Assembly (NCBI GenBank): GCA_964451925.1
Contig: CAYVKA010000001.1
Coordinates: forward strand, 1 to 64,000
Source: Nevskia sp964451925
Lineage (GTDB): Bacteria; Pseudomonadota; Gammaproteobacteria; Nevskiales; Nevskiaceae
Reading direction: 5' to 3'
Length of the DNA stretch: 64,000 nt
Positions 50,637 to 61,178 of this stretch are shown one piece after another; the stretch's first letter is position 1, and each line of letters begins with the position of its first letter. Under the pieces are notes generated by a model that saw nothing but the letters and a program-made list of their open reading frames with translations, did not search any database and had not been told where the DNA came from. The position numbers and the translations under genes were made by a program.

Positions 50637-51092
50637 GTGCAAACCAGTCCGTTTGATCGCAGTCCGCTGCAAGGAGCCCTGACGCTGCTGCTCGGCGCCG
50701 CCTTGTACACCGTGCTGCTGCCGCAGGCCGTCAGCATGGCGGCCGCGCTGCCGGCACCCTCGTTCCTCGACGCGATCGATGACCGGCACCTGCGCTTCTG
50801 GGCCTGGAACCAGGCGCTGCATACCTCGATCGTGCTGCTGCTTGCCCTGCCCTTCGCTTGGGCGCTGTCGCGACTGTACGCGCGGCGCCTGCTGCCGGCG
50901 GCGCTGCTGGTGGTCATGCCGACGCTGGTGTGGATGGGGCTGGACTACCTGATGATGCGCGACGCATTGCCGGATGCACCGCCGGTGATGAACCTGTTCT
51001 ACGCCATCGACGCCGCCAAGGTGCTGCTGGTGCTGCCGCTGCTCAGCCTGCTGCTGCGCGCGCGCGCCGCCCGCACGGAGCGGCCGGCATGA
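50637..51092 (+). CDS. Small integral membrane protein of unknown function
   Basis: The product of about 151 residues starts at GTG (50637), seven bases after nudJ. It has four likely transmembrane segments (about 13-33, 60-80, 86-105 and 122-140), a short Asp/Arg-rich loop after the first segment and a basic tail. I do not recognise the family. The stop overlaps the mnmA ATG (ATGA), so it is translated with mnmA. Confidence 0.7.
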   Translation: MQTSPFDRSPLQGALTLLLGAALYTVLLPQAVSMAAALPAPSFLDAIDDRHLRFWAWNQALHTSIVLLLALPFAWALSRLYARRLLPAALLVVMPTLVWMGLDYLMMRDALPDAPPVMNLFYAIDAAKVLLVLPLLSLLLRARAARTERPA

Positions 51093-52177
51093 GCGGCGGC
51101 GCCGCGCATGTCGTGGTGGGCCTGTCCGGCGGCGTCGATTCCGCCGTCTGCGCCTGGCTGCTGAAGGAACAGGGCTACCGCGTTTCGGCCTTGTTCATGG
51201 TCAACTGGACTGAGGACGAGGAAGGCTATTGCACCGCCGCCGAGGACTTCCAGTCGGCGCGCGCGGTGTGCGAGGAGTTGGGCATCCCTCTGCACCGGGT
51301 GGATTTCTCGGCCGAGTACCGCAGCCGTGTGTTTGACCATTTCCTCGCCGACTACCGCGCCGGCAAGACCCCCAATCCCGATGTGCTGTGCAACCGCGAG
51401 GTGAAGTTCCAGCCGTTCCGCGAGCACGCCCTGCGCCTGGGTGCCGACTTCATCGCCACCGGACATTACGCGCGCCTGGAGCAGGCCGATGATGGCCCGC
51501 GGTTGCTGCGCGCGGTGGATGAGAACAAGGACCAGACCTATTTTCTCGCCGCCGTGGCGCGCGAACATTTCCAGCGCGTGCTGTTCCCCATCGGCGGCTT
51601 GAGCAAGCCGATGGTGCGCGAGATCGCGCGGCGCGCCGGACTGCCCAATCACCGGCGCAAGGACTCCACCGGCATCTGCTTCATCGGCGAGCGCGAGTTC
51701 CGGGACTTCCTGTCGCACTACCTGAAACCCGATCCCGGGCCGCTGCAGGACGACGCCGGCCGCGTCATCGGCGAGCACCGCGGCCTGATGTACTACACCC
51801 TGGGACAGCGGCGCGGCCTGGCCATCGGCGGCCTGCGCGGCGCGCGCGAGGCGCCGTGGTATGTGATCGGCAAGGACCCCGCCCGCAACACCCTGCTGGT
51901 GTCGCAGCAGGCCGACCATCCGCGCCTGATGTCGCGGCATATCGTCACCGCGCCGTTCCACTGGGTGCGCCAGCCACAGCGCCTGGAGCATGTGCTGCAG
52001 GCGCGCATCCGCCACCGCCAGGCCTTGCAGGCCTGCCGTGCGCGGTTGCAGCCGGACGGGACGCTCGCGGCGGAATTCGAGCAGCCGCAGCGCGCGGCAG
52101 CACCCGGCCAATACCTGGCGCTGTACGACGGCGAGGAGTGCCTGGGCTGTGGCGAGATCGCCGAAGCCCGCAGCTAA
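51089..52177 (+). CDS. mnmA: tRNA-specific 2-thiouridylase MnmA
   Basis: MnmA thiolates U34 of Glu, Gln and Lys tRNAs. The 362-residue product has the PP-loop VVVGLSGGVDSAVCAWLLKE, the nucleophile Cys in TPNPDVLCNREVKFQPF, ATGHYARLEQ and the persulfide Cys in HRRKDSTGICFIGEREFRDF. The C-terminal barrel has YYTLGQRRGLAIGG. It ends four bases inside the convergent serine hydrolase gene. Confidence 0.97.
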   Translation: MSGGAAHVVVGLSGGVDSAVCAWLLKEQGYRVSALFMVNWTEDEEGYCTAAEDFQSARAVCEELGIPLHRVDFSAEYRSRVFDHFLADYRAGKTPNPDVLCNREVKFQPFREHALRLGADFIATGHYARLEQADDGPRLLRAVDENKDQTYFLAAVAREHFQRVLFPIGGLSKPMVREIARRAGLPNHRRKDSTGICFIGEREFRDFLSHYLKPDPGPLQDDAGRVIGEHRGLMYYTLGQRRGLAIGGLRGAREAPWYVIGKDPARNTLLVSQQADHPRLMSRHIVTAPFHWVRQPQRLEHVLQARIRHRQALQACRARLQPDGTLAAEFEQPQRAAAPGQYLALYDGEECLGCGEIAEARS

Positions 52178-53490
52178 CCGCCGCTGAGCTGCTGGATGAT
52201 CAGCGGCCGCGCCGCATTCCACATGGCCAGTCCGGTGCTGGTGTCCTGGTTGATCAGCAGCACCGCGCCATAGCCGAGCCCGTTGTCGAACCAGGGCACC
52301 GCGCCGTACAACCCTGGATCGCTGTATTCGGGTCCCGGACTGGGCTTGTACAGCGCCGGCGTGGAAATGAACACCCCCAGTCCATAGCCCGGATAGTCGC
52401 CCGCCGCATCGGCCGGGAACGGGTTGTAGACATTCGGCAAGCCCTGGATCTGGTTGCCGGTCAGCGCCGCGATGGCTGACGCCGACAGCACCCGCGTGCC
52501 GCCCGATGCGCCGCCGCCCTGCACCATGCGCAGGATGGTGGCGTAGTCGGATACATTGCTGACCGCACCGCCGCCGATGCGCGGATTGCTGACCGTCAAG
52601 GGGCTGCCGTAGCTATAACTGGGGATGCCGCCCAGCGGGGCCGCGATGGCGTTGTTGAAGAAGACCTGCCAGCTGGAGGCGCCGGCGATCAAGGTGGCGA
52701 CATAGCCGGCCACCTGGTAGTCGGCGCCGCCGTAGTTGAACTCGGCGCCAGGCGCCGACACCAGCGCCGTGCTGGCGATCTGCTGGGCGCAACTGCGCAG
52801 CGTGGTGGTGCTGGGCTGGTTCAGGCAGGCCGGCTGCCCGTCTCCCAATCCGGGCAGGCCGGAGGTGTGGGACAGCAGCATGCGCATGGTGATCGCGGCC
52901 TTGTCGCCGGGCCAGGTGATCGGATTGCCGGCGCCCTGCAGGTAGGACGCGATGGGCGTGTCGAGATTGAGCCTGCCCTGGTCCACCAGGGTCAGGATCG
53001 CCAACGCCGAGGGCAGCTTGGTGGCGGAAGCCAGCGTCTCCGGCGTGGACGGGCTATGGTCGCCGGCGGCGCGCGTCAGCAACACGCCGCTGCGATCGAA
53101 CAGCAGGAAGCTGTAGCCGGCAACGCTGCCGGAGGGCGGGTCGACGGCGCTGGAGACGAATCCGTCCAGAACGCTGCCGAGCCGGCTCCAGTCATAGACC
53201 CGCACCGGCGCAGTGGCCTGCGCACTGGAGGAGTCACCGCTGGCCTGCAGCGTGTAGACGGTGCTGACCGCGGGCGTGACGGCGTAGCTGCTCCGCCCGG
53301 TGACGTCGACCGCTCCCGGCTGCAGCACCACTTTCGACGCGTTGCTGACCCCCCATGTGAGGGTCACCGCCTCGCCGCTGTTGACCGCGGCGGCGCTGGC
53401 CCTGAACGCGCTGATCACCGGCGCGGCGGCCAAGGTGCCGCCGCAAGACGCCAAAAGCAGCGTCAATACAAGCACTCCCAGCTTTTTCAT
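52174..53490 (-). CDS. Beta-lactamase-family serine hydrolase lipoprotein with Ig-like domain
   Basis: The 438-residue protein has a lipoprotein signal with lipobox LASC (Cys16). A PKD/Ig-like domain follows (about 24-98: PVISAFRASAAAVNSGEAVT, YAVTPAVSTVYTLQASG). The rest is a class C beta-lactamase/DD-peptidase fold. The nucleophile tetrad is SATK (155-158). The usual YxN is YGG (253-255), so the Asn is replaced. LLSHTSGLPGLGDGQ is a strong family marker. Such proteins can be esterases, D-aminopeptidases or peptidoglycan-related enzymes. It is transcribed alone, convergent with mnmA and divergent from acnA. Confidence 0.85.
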   Translation of the reverse strand: MKKLGVLVLTLLLASCGGTLAAAPVISAFRASAAAVNSGEAVTLTWGVSNASKVVLQPGAVDVTGRSSYAVTPAVSTVYTLQASGDSSSAQATAPVRVYDWSRLGSVLDGFVSSAVDPPSGSVAGYSFLLFDRSGVLLTRAAGDHSPSTPETLASATKLPSALAILTLVDQGRLNLDTPIASYLQGAGNPITWPGDKAAITMRMLLSHTSGLPGLGDGQPACLNQPSTTTLRSCAQQIASTALVSAPGAEFNYGGADYQVAGYVATLIAGASSWQVFFNNAIAAPLGGIPSYSYGSPLTVSNPRIGGGAVSNVSDYATILRMVQGGGASGGTRVLSASAIAALTGNQIQGLPNVYNPFPADAAGDYPGYGLGVFISTPALYKPSPGPEYSDPGLYGAVPWFDNGLGYGAVLLINQDTSTGLAMWNAARPLIIQQLSGG

Positions 53491-53503
53491 CCAGCCTCCT
53501 TGC

Positions 53504-53509
53504 TATAAT
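53504..53509 (+). promoter_or_regulatory. -10 element of the acnA promoter
   Basis: A perfect TATAAT with an upstream TGC (extended -10) lies 65 nt before the acnA ATG. The -35 region (GCTTTT at 17 bp) is weak. It overlaps the ribosome-site region of the divergent serine hydrolase gene. Confidence 0.55.
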
Positions 53510-53568
53510 TCGCGCCGCCATGGCGCGCTCCATGCGTGCATGTACCGATCTTTTTCAGGAGAAGACCC

Positions 53569-56220
<2,652 letters not shown>

Positions 56221-56274
56221 CGGGCACTCTTGTCCAGACCTCCGGGCCGCCGTGTCCGGAGCGCTGGAACAAGC

Positions 56275-56303
56275 AAAAAAGGGGCGCTTCGGCGCCCCTT
56301 TTT
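56275..56303. terminator. Bidirectional intrinsic terminator between acnA and ppnP
   Basis: GGGGCGC-TTCG-GCGCCCC forms a perfect stem with a stable TTCG loop, flanked by A6 on the left and T5 on the right. It lies 54 nt after acnA and 41 nt after the convergent ppnP stop, and works for both. Confidence 0.93.
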
Positions 56304-56344
56304 CGTTTCACCCGCTCTGCATCAGGCCCGCATCAGGCCCCGGA

Positions 56345-56629
56345 TCAGGCGAGGAATTCGCACAGATAGGCCGCGGCGCCGCCCACTGCCTGCACGTCGA
56401 AGCCGCTGTTGGCGCCGATCTCGAAGTAAGTGCCGGCGGCGAAACTGGCCCAGGTGCCGCCGATATTGGCGCGCAGCAGGCCGCTGACCACGGTCATGCG
56501 CTCCGCCGCCGCGGTATTGAAATGGTGCTGTTCGCCGCCGGCGATGACCCCGACCGTGGCGCGCAGACCGTGGCGCTCGAAGCCGATGGACTGCACGGCG
56601 CCGTTGAAATAGCTGTTGTGCTTCAGCAT
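56345..56629 (-). CDS. ppnP: Pyrimidine/purine nucleoside phosphorylase PpnP (YaiE/DUF1255)
   Basis: PpnP is a small cupin enzyme that phosphorolyses several nucleosides. The 94-residue product fits the family length and pattern: KHNSYFNGAVQSIGFERHGL, RATVGVIAGGEQHHFNTAAA, ERMTVVSGLLRANIGGTW, TYFEIGANSGFDVQAVGGAA, then AYLCEF. It converges on acnA with a shared terminator and diverges from the parA-like gene. Confidence 0.93.
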   Translation of the reverse strand: MLKHNSYFNGAVQSIGFERHGLRATVGVIAGGEQHHFNTAAAERMTVVSGLLRANIGGTWASFAAGTYFEIGANSGFDVQAVGGAAAYLCEFLA

Positions 56630-56853
56630 GGAATACCCGTCTGTGAGATGGAAAAGCCCGGAACGCGGGCGCTCGAACACCCGTCTGGGCGGTGAAATGC
56701 CCGAAATACCGGGGCGGGCATCGTAGCCGCTTGCCGGGTTTTTCAAAAGTCCGGCGGCGAAAAACACCAGTTCCGGCACGAAACTGGCGATAATGACCGC
56801 AAAGCGCACCATTGCGGCGCCCAAATTTTCGCCTGGCTCGGAGTCGTACCCGG

Positions 56854-57618
56854 ATGATCCGTCGTGTGGTGTTCAACCAGAAAGGTGGCGTGGGCAAGAC
56901 CACCATCGTCTGCAATCTCGCCGCCATCGCCGCCTCGCGCGGCCTGCGCACGCTGGTGATCGATCTCGATACCCAAGGCAACGCCACCCAGTACCTGCTG
57001 GGCGGCAAGCCCGGCAAGGCCGATCGTACCATCGGCGACTTCTTCGAATCGACGCTGGGCTTTTCCTTGCAGCCGCCGCCGTTTGTCACCTACGCCACCA
57101 ACACGCCGTTCGAGAATCTCGACGTGGTGGCCTCCGACACGCGCCTGGAAGACCTGCAGGTCAAGCTGGAAGCCAAGCAGAAGGTGCAGAAACTGCGGCA
57201 GGCGCTGGACAAGCTCAAAGGCTACGACGCGGTGTTCATCGACACCCCGCCCGCGCTGAATTTCTACAGCCGCTCGGCCCTGATCGCCGCCAACCGCTGC
57301 CTGATCCCGTTCGACTGCGACGAATTCGCCCGCCAGGCGCTGTACACCCTGCTGGACAACCTGCAGGAGATCCGCGCCGACCACAACGACGGGCTGGAAA
57401 TCGAGGGCATCGTCGTCAACCAGTTCCAGGGCCGGGCCAAGCTGCCGGCACGCGTGGTGGCGGAATTGCGGGAGGAAGGCCAGCCGGTGCTGGAACAGAC
57501 GCTGTCGAGCTCGGTGCGGGTCAAGGAATCGCACGAAAAACATCTGCCGATGATCCAGCTGGAACCGGGCCACCGGGTGACACAGGAGTATGTCGCGCTT
57601 TACGACGCGCTGGATTGA
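56854..57618 (+). CDS. ParA-family ATPase, orphan
   Basis: The 254-residue protein starts MIRRVVFNQKGGVGKTTIVC, the deviant Walker A of ParA/Soj/MinD ATPases. It has LVIDLDTQGNATQYLLGG, DAVFIDTPPALNFYSRSALI, and RCLIPFDCDEFARQALYTLL with a late VVNQFQGRAKLP. GGAG lies before the ATG. No parB and no plasmid or chromosome-partition gene is near. ParA-like ATPases of this type can position other cargo or act with an unlinked partner. The central segment (about 60-125) has a Lys/Gln-rich helix (KLEAKQKVQKLRQALDKLKG) that looks coiled-coil-like. Confidence 0.85.
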   Translation: MIRRVVFNQKGGVGKTTIVCNLAAIAASRGLRTLVIDLDTQGNATQYLLGGKPGKADRTIGDFFESTLGFSLQPPPFVTYATNTPFENLDVVASDTRLEDLQVKLEAKQKVQKLRQALDKLKGYDAVFIDTPPALNFYSRSALIAANRCLIPFDCDEFARQALYTLLDNLQEIRADHNDGLEIEGIVVNQFQGRAKLPARVVAELREEGQPVLEQTLSSSVRVKESHEKHLPMIQLEPGHRVTQEYVALYDALD

Positions 57619-57636
57619 AGGCGATGGACATCCCCG

Positions 57637-57678
57637 TCCGGGCACCGTTCATCCATGCCCGGATGGTTCAAACGGTGC
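57637..57678. repeat. Two overlapping, mutually exclusive inverted repeats after the parA-like gene
   Basis: TCCGGGCA (57637-57644) pairs with TGCCCGGA (57656-57663). GCACCGTT (57642-57649) pairs with AACGGTGC (57671-57678). The left arms share three bases, so only one hairpin can form at a time. No T-tract follows directly. Confidence 0.5.
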
Positions 57679-57757
57679 AGGGTGTTCCGCTTCTTGGCGC
57701 CGGGCGCTCCACAAGCCGTCGCCGCGATTCAACCGGCGTTAGCGGATTCGGGCCCCT

Positions 57758-58696
57758 CTAGTTGAATTCGTGCTCCGGCGCGCAGAAGGCGACGTTCAGC
57801 GCACCCTCGCCGACGTTGATGCAGGCGGTGACGCTGGCGACGCTGACATACAGCGTGACGCCGTTCTGCCGCGCGACGTCCTTCAATTCCTGATAGCCGG
57901 GCAACTTGTCCACCTTGGCCAGGTCGCCGGCGTAGCTGAGGCAGACCGTGGGCGTCAGCAGGCCGGCGCGGATGCGCTCACAGACGAAGCCGAACAGGCG
58001 CCGGCATCCCTCGTCGTAGTGGCGGATGCTGGCGATCGACGCAGTCTCGTTGCGATGGGCGCGGATCAGCGGCTTGAAATCCAGCGCGCTGCCCAGCGCG
58101 TACTTGAACCAGCCGACGCTTTTGTCGCCTTTCTTGTTGGCGCGGGCACGCAGATGGTAGAGGTCGTTGGGCAGACCGTACATGTAGAGCGCCGGGATCA
58201 GGCTGTCGAGCCGCTCGCGGATGCGATTGGGGGTCTGCCCCTCGACGATCATGCGTGCCGCTTCGACCGCCAGCACGCCCTGGCCGGCGAACAGGTTCTG
58301 ACTGTCGATGACTCGCATCGCGAATGGCCCGGGTGTGCCGGCGCGGGCCCGCACCACCTTGTATTCGGACAGGATCGCCAGCGAGGCCTGGGTGGCATTG
58401 TCGAAGATCGGGCTGCGTGAACTGGCCACGGTCAGGCAGAACACGAAGTCGTAGTCCAGCACCAGGCGTTCCAGGAACAGGCTCTTGATCTGCTCGGGAC
58501 TGAGCGGCGCAGTCTCGGCGTGGGCGGCGTTGGTCAGGTGCCGCCGGTAGAACTCCAGCGTCGCCTCGGCATCGCGCCGATCGACGAATTCCTCCTTGCC
58601 GACATGCACCGTCACCGGCAGGATGACAATCTTGTGCTCGCGGCAAAATTCCTGCGGTAGGTCGCAGGCCGAGTCCACAACTAGCCCAATTCTCAT
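57758..58696 (-). CDS. DegV family fatty-acid-binding protein
   Basis: DegV proteins bind single fatty acids; in Gram-positive bacteria the FakB members serve fatty acid kinase. The 312-residue product has RIGLVVDSACDLPQEFCREH, VTVHVGKEEFVDRRDAEATL, TAPLSPEQIKSLFLERLVLD and FCLTVASSRSPIFDNATQAS, where the family lipid-contact Ser lies. It then has RVIDSQNLFAGQGVLAVEAA. No fakA-like (Dak) gene is nearby. It is transcribed alone, with an AT-rich promoter at the end of mazG. Confidence 0.88.
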   Translation of the reverse strand: MRIGLVVDSACDLPQEFCREHKIVILPVTVHVGKEEFVDRRDAEATLEFYRRHLTNAAHAETAPLSPEQIKSLFLERLVLDYDFVFCLTVASSRSPIFDNATQASLAILSEYKVVRARAGTPGPFAMRVIDSQNLFAGQGVLAVEAARMIVEGQTPNRIRERLDSLIPALYMYGLPNDLYHLRARANKKGDKSVGWFKYALGSALDFKPLIRAHRNETASIASIRHYDEGCRRLFGFVCERIRAGLLTPTVCLSYAGDLAKVDKLPGYQELKDVARQNGVTLYVSVASVTACINVGEGALNVAFCAPEHEFN

Positions 58697-58787
58697 GCCG
58701 GTCCTCCCCGGGTGCGATCCAGGCTCCGCTCATCGAGGAACCCAGCCGCGACGGCGCCTTGGTCGATCAACCGCTTCTTTTTGTTTA

Positions 58788-58816
58788 ATAATATCGTCTA
58801 ATTATTTGAAGTCTAA
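58788..58816 (-). promoter_or_regulatory. Predicted sigma-70 promoter of degV
   Basis: The minus strand reads TTAGAC-N17-TATTAT in an AT-rich island (about 58776-58826), in clear contrast to the surrounding sequence. It overlaps the mazG 3' end by a few bases and leaves a leader of about 85 nt. Confidence 0.6.
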
Positions 58817-59187
58817 CCTGTCTTTACATCCTGCTCCAAACGCTTGACCTCCTGCCACAGGGCTTCCATGCGCTGCAGGCGCAGCGGATCGCCGATCGGC
58901 GGCAGTTCCGGCAGGTGTTTCCGCACATAGGCGTAACGTCGGCTGAACTTGGCGTTGGCCGCCACCAGGGCCGCCCCGGCGTCCACCCCGAGGTGGCGCG
59001 ACAGGTTGACCACCATGAACAGCAGGTCGCCGAGCTCCTCTGCACGGTTGGCGACGTCGGGCGCCTGCTGCAGCTCGACGATCTCCTCCGCCAGCTTGTC
59101 CCACAAGCCCGCGGCGTCGTCCCAGTCGAAACCTTCCGCCGCGGCGGCCAGCTGCAGGCGCAGGGCTTCGGCCAGCGGCTCGCTCAT
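58813..59187 (-). CDS. mazG: Half-size MazG nucleotide pyrophosphohydrolase
   Basis: MazG hydrolyses NTPs to NMP and pyrophosphate. E. coli MazG has two tandem domains (about 263 aa). This 124-residue product matches only the catalytic C-terminal one: WDKLAEEIVELQQAP, RAEELGDLLFMVVNLSRHLG (the metal-binding EExxE and ExxD pairs), ANAKFSRRYAYVRKHL and MEALWQEVKRLEQ. The ATG at 59187 overlaps the nudL TGA, so the short form is coupled to nudL and not an obvious decay product. Confidence 0.85.
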   Translation of the reverse strand: MSEPLAEALRLQLAAAAEGFDWDDAAGLWDKLAEEIVELQQAPDVANRAEELGDLLFMVVNLSRHLGVDAGAALVAANAKFSRRYAYVRKHLPELPPIGDPLRLQRMEALWQEVKRLEQDVKTG

Positions 59188-59822
59188 TGCGGCTCCTGCG
59201 CCAGCAACTTCTGCCGCAGGTTCCACAGCATGCCGGCGGTGGCGCCCCAGATGCGGTGTCCGGCGTAGTTCAGCTCCATGAACGGCAGGTTGACGCCATC
59301 CCGGCTCAGGACTTTGCGCTCGAAGGCGTTTTCGGCCAGCAGCTGGTCCAGCGGCAGCTCGAACGTCTCCGCCACTTCACCCGGATCGGTGACCGGGGTG
59401 AACGCCTGCCGCACGATGCCGACCACCGGCGTGATGCGGTAGCCGCTCAGCACCGGATAGTCATCCAGATAACCGATCAGATCGACCAGCGCCGGGTCCA
59501 GGCCCACTTCCTCCTGCGCTTCACGCAGGGCCGCGGCCGCCAGATTGGCGTCACTCTCGTCACGGCCGCCGCCGGGGAAGCTGATCTGACCCTTGTGATT
59601 GCGCAGGGTCTCGGCGCGCCGCGTCAGCAGAATGGTGGCGCCCGCCGCATGGTCGATCACCGGCACCAGCACCGCGGCGGCGCGCAGGCGCGCGACCGCC
59701 GCGGGCGTGATCAGGTGATCCAGCTTGAGCGGCAATTCCATCCGCGCCACCGGACGCGTCGCTTCGCTGGTTCCGGCCAATACCTGGCGCAGACGCTGCA
59801 ATACCTTGCCGCCGGAACGCAT
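59184..59822 (-). CDS. nudL: Nudix CoA pyrophosphatase (NudL-like)
   Basis: This enzyme cleaves coenzyme A to 4'-phosphopantetheine and 3',5'-ADP. The 212-residue product has the CoA-class motif ILLTRRAETLRNHKGQISFP, then GGGRDESDANLAAAALREAQ, then EEVGL. The Nudix box and the upstream LLTxRxxxLRxHxGQxxFPGG are both present. The last part (FMELNYAGHRIWGATAGMLW) is typical. It overlaps metZ by one base (TGATG). Confidence 0.92.
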   Translation of the reverse strand: MRSGGKVLQRLRQVLAGTSEATRPVARMELPLKLDHLITPAAVARLRAAAVLVPVIDHAAGATILLTRRAETLRNHKGQISFPGGGRDESDANLAAAALREAQEEVGLDPALVDLIGYLDDYPVLSGYRITPVVGIVRQAFTPVTDPGEVAETFELPLDQLLAENAFERKVLSRDGVNLPFMELNYAGHRIWGATAGMLWNLRQKLLAQEPQ

Positions 59823-61012
59823 CAGGAATCCAGGCCGCGGGCCAGATCGGCGATGATGTCCTCGATATCCTCCAGGCCCACGGCGACGCGAATCAGGCTC
59901 TCGCTGATGCCTGCGGCCTGGCGCGCTTCCGCGCTGATGCGGCCATGTGTAGTGCTCGCCGGATGCGTGATGGTGCTGCGGGTGTCACCCAGATTGGCGG
60001 TGATGGAGATCATCTTCACCGCGTCGATCACCTTCCAGGCCGCCTCACGGCCGCCCTTGACCTCGAAAGCAACGATGCCGCCGAAGCCCTTCTGCTGCCG
60101 CTTGGCCAGTTCGTGCTGTGGGTGGTCCGGCAGTCCGGGGTAGTAGACGCGTTCGACCGCGGGTTGTTGCCGCAGCCACAAAGCCAGCTGCTGAGCCGCT
60201 TCGCAGTGGGCGCGCATGCGCAACCCCAGCGTCTCCAGGCCTTTCAGGAACACCCAGGCGTTGAACGGACTCATGCACGGGCCGGCAGTGCGCATGAAGC
60301 CGAACACGTCCTTGCCGACGCGTTCCGCATCGCCCACCACGGCGCCGCCGACGCAGCGCCCCTGCCCGTCCAGGTACTTGGTGGCGGAGTGGATCACCAG
60401 GTCGGCCCCGAGTTGCAGCGGCTTCTGCAGCACCGGGGTGAGAAAGCAGTTGTCCACCGCCAGCAGCGCGCCGGCGGCATGGGCCACCCCGGCCAGGGCG
60501 CAGATGTCCGCGATGTCGGTCAGCGGATTGTTCGGCGTCTCCACGAACAGCAGCCGCGTCACGCCGGGCCGGATCGCGGCGGCCCAGGCGCCTGGATCGG
60601 ATGCGTCGACGTAAGTGGTGGCGATGCCGAAGCGGCTGAACACATTGTTCAGCAGATTGATGGTCGAACCGAACAGGGTGCGCGAAGCCACCACGTGATC
60701 GCCGGCCTTGAGCAGGGCCAGCAGCATCGACATGATCGCCGCCATGCCGCTGGCGGTGGCGACACAGCTGTCGGCCCCCTCCATCGCCGCCAAGCGCTTT
60801 TCGAAAGCCGCAACCGTGGGGTTGGTGAAACGCGAGTAGATGTTTCCGGGCTGCTGGCCGGTAAACACAGCGGCCGCCTGCGCCGCGCTGTCGAACACAA
60901 ACGATGAGGTCAGGTGTACCGCCGCGGAGTGTTCGCGCTCCCCGGTGCGCGGCTCTGCGGCGCGCACACCCAAGGTGGCACTGCCCCATGCCGGATCAAA
61001 TTCTTGGCTCAT
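59822..61012 (-). CDS. metZ: O-succinylhomoserine sulfhydrylase
   Basis: MetZ makes homocysteine directly from O-succinylhomoserine and sulfide with PLP. The 396-residue product has YSRFTNPTVAAFEKRLAAME, SGMAAIMSMLLALLKAGDHV, VETPNNPLTDIADICALAGV, the PLP-Lys in DLVIHSATKYLDGQGRCVGG, and the C-terminal ITANLGDTRSTITHPASTTH. I start at 61012; an upstream frame of 14 codons is outside the family. It follows purF, the pseudomonad order, but a terminator hairpin lies in its leader. Confidence 0.94.
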   Translation of the reverse strand: MSQEFDPAWGSATLGVRAAEPRTGEREHSAAVHLTSSFVFDSAAQAAAVFTGQQPGNIYSRFTNPTVAAFEKRLAAMEGADSCVATASGMAAIMSMLLALLKAGDHVVASRTLFGSTINLLNNVFSRFGIATTYVDASDPGAWAAAIRPGVTRLLFVETPNNPLTDIADICALAGVAHAAGALLAVDNCFLTPVLQKPLQLGADLVIHSATKYLDGQGRCVGGAVVGDAERVGKDVFGFMRTAGPCMSPFNAWVFLKGLETLGLRMRAHCEAAQQLALWLRQQPAVERVYYPGLPDHPQHELAKRQQKGFGGIVAFEVKGGREAAWKVIDAVKMISITANLGDTRSTITHPASTTHGRISAEARQAAGISESLIRVAVGLEDIEDIIADLARGLDS

Positions 61013-61037
61013 CGCTTCAACATTCCTCTGCACAGCA

Positions 61038-61072
61038 AAAAAGCCCGCCAGCAAGCGCCAAACGGGCTTTTT
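61038..61072 (-). terminator. Intrinsic terminator/possible attenuator in the metZ leader
   Basis: The minus strand has AAAAAGCCCG, a 15-base loop, then CGGGCTTTTTT. It ends only about 25 nt before the metZ ATG. It can end purF transcripts, but any metZ transcript started upstream must also pass it. Confidence 0.8.
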
Positions 61073-61090
61073 CTGCCCTTTTAGCGGAAT

Positions 61091-61119
61091 TTTTTACGCG
61101 CCCCGCAAGCTGGCTACAA
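61091..61119 (-). promoter_or_regulatory. Candidate metZ promoter upstream of the terminator hairpin
   Basis: The minus strand reads TTGTAG-N17-TAAAAA. The predicted start point would lie about 10-15 nt before the hairpin at 61038-61072. Confidence 0.35.
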
Positions 61120-61178
61120 ATCGGCGCGATGCAACTCTACGGCCTTCAGCGGCCCGGATACAAGTCGCGAACCATTTC

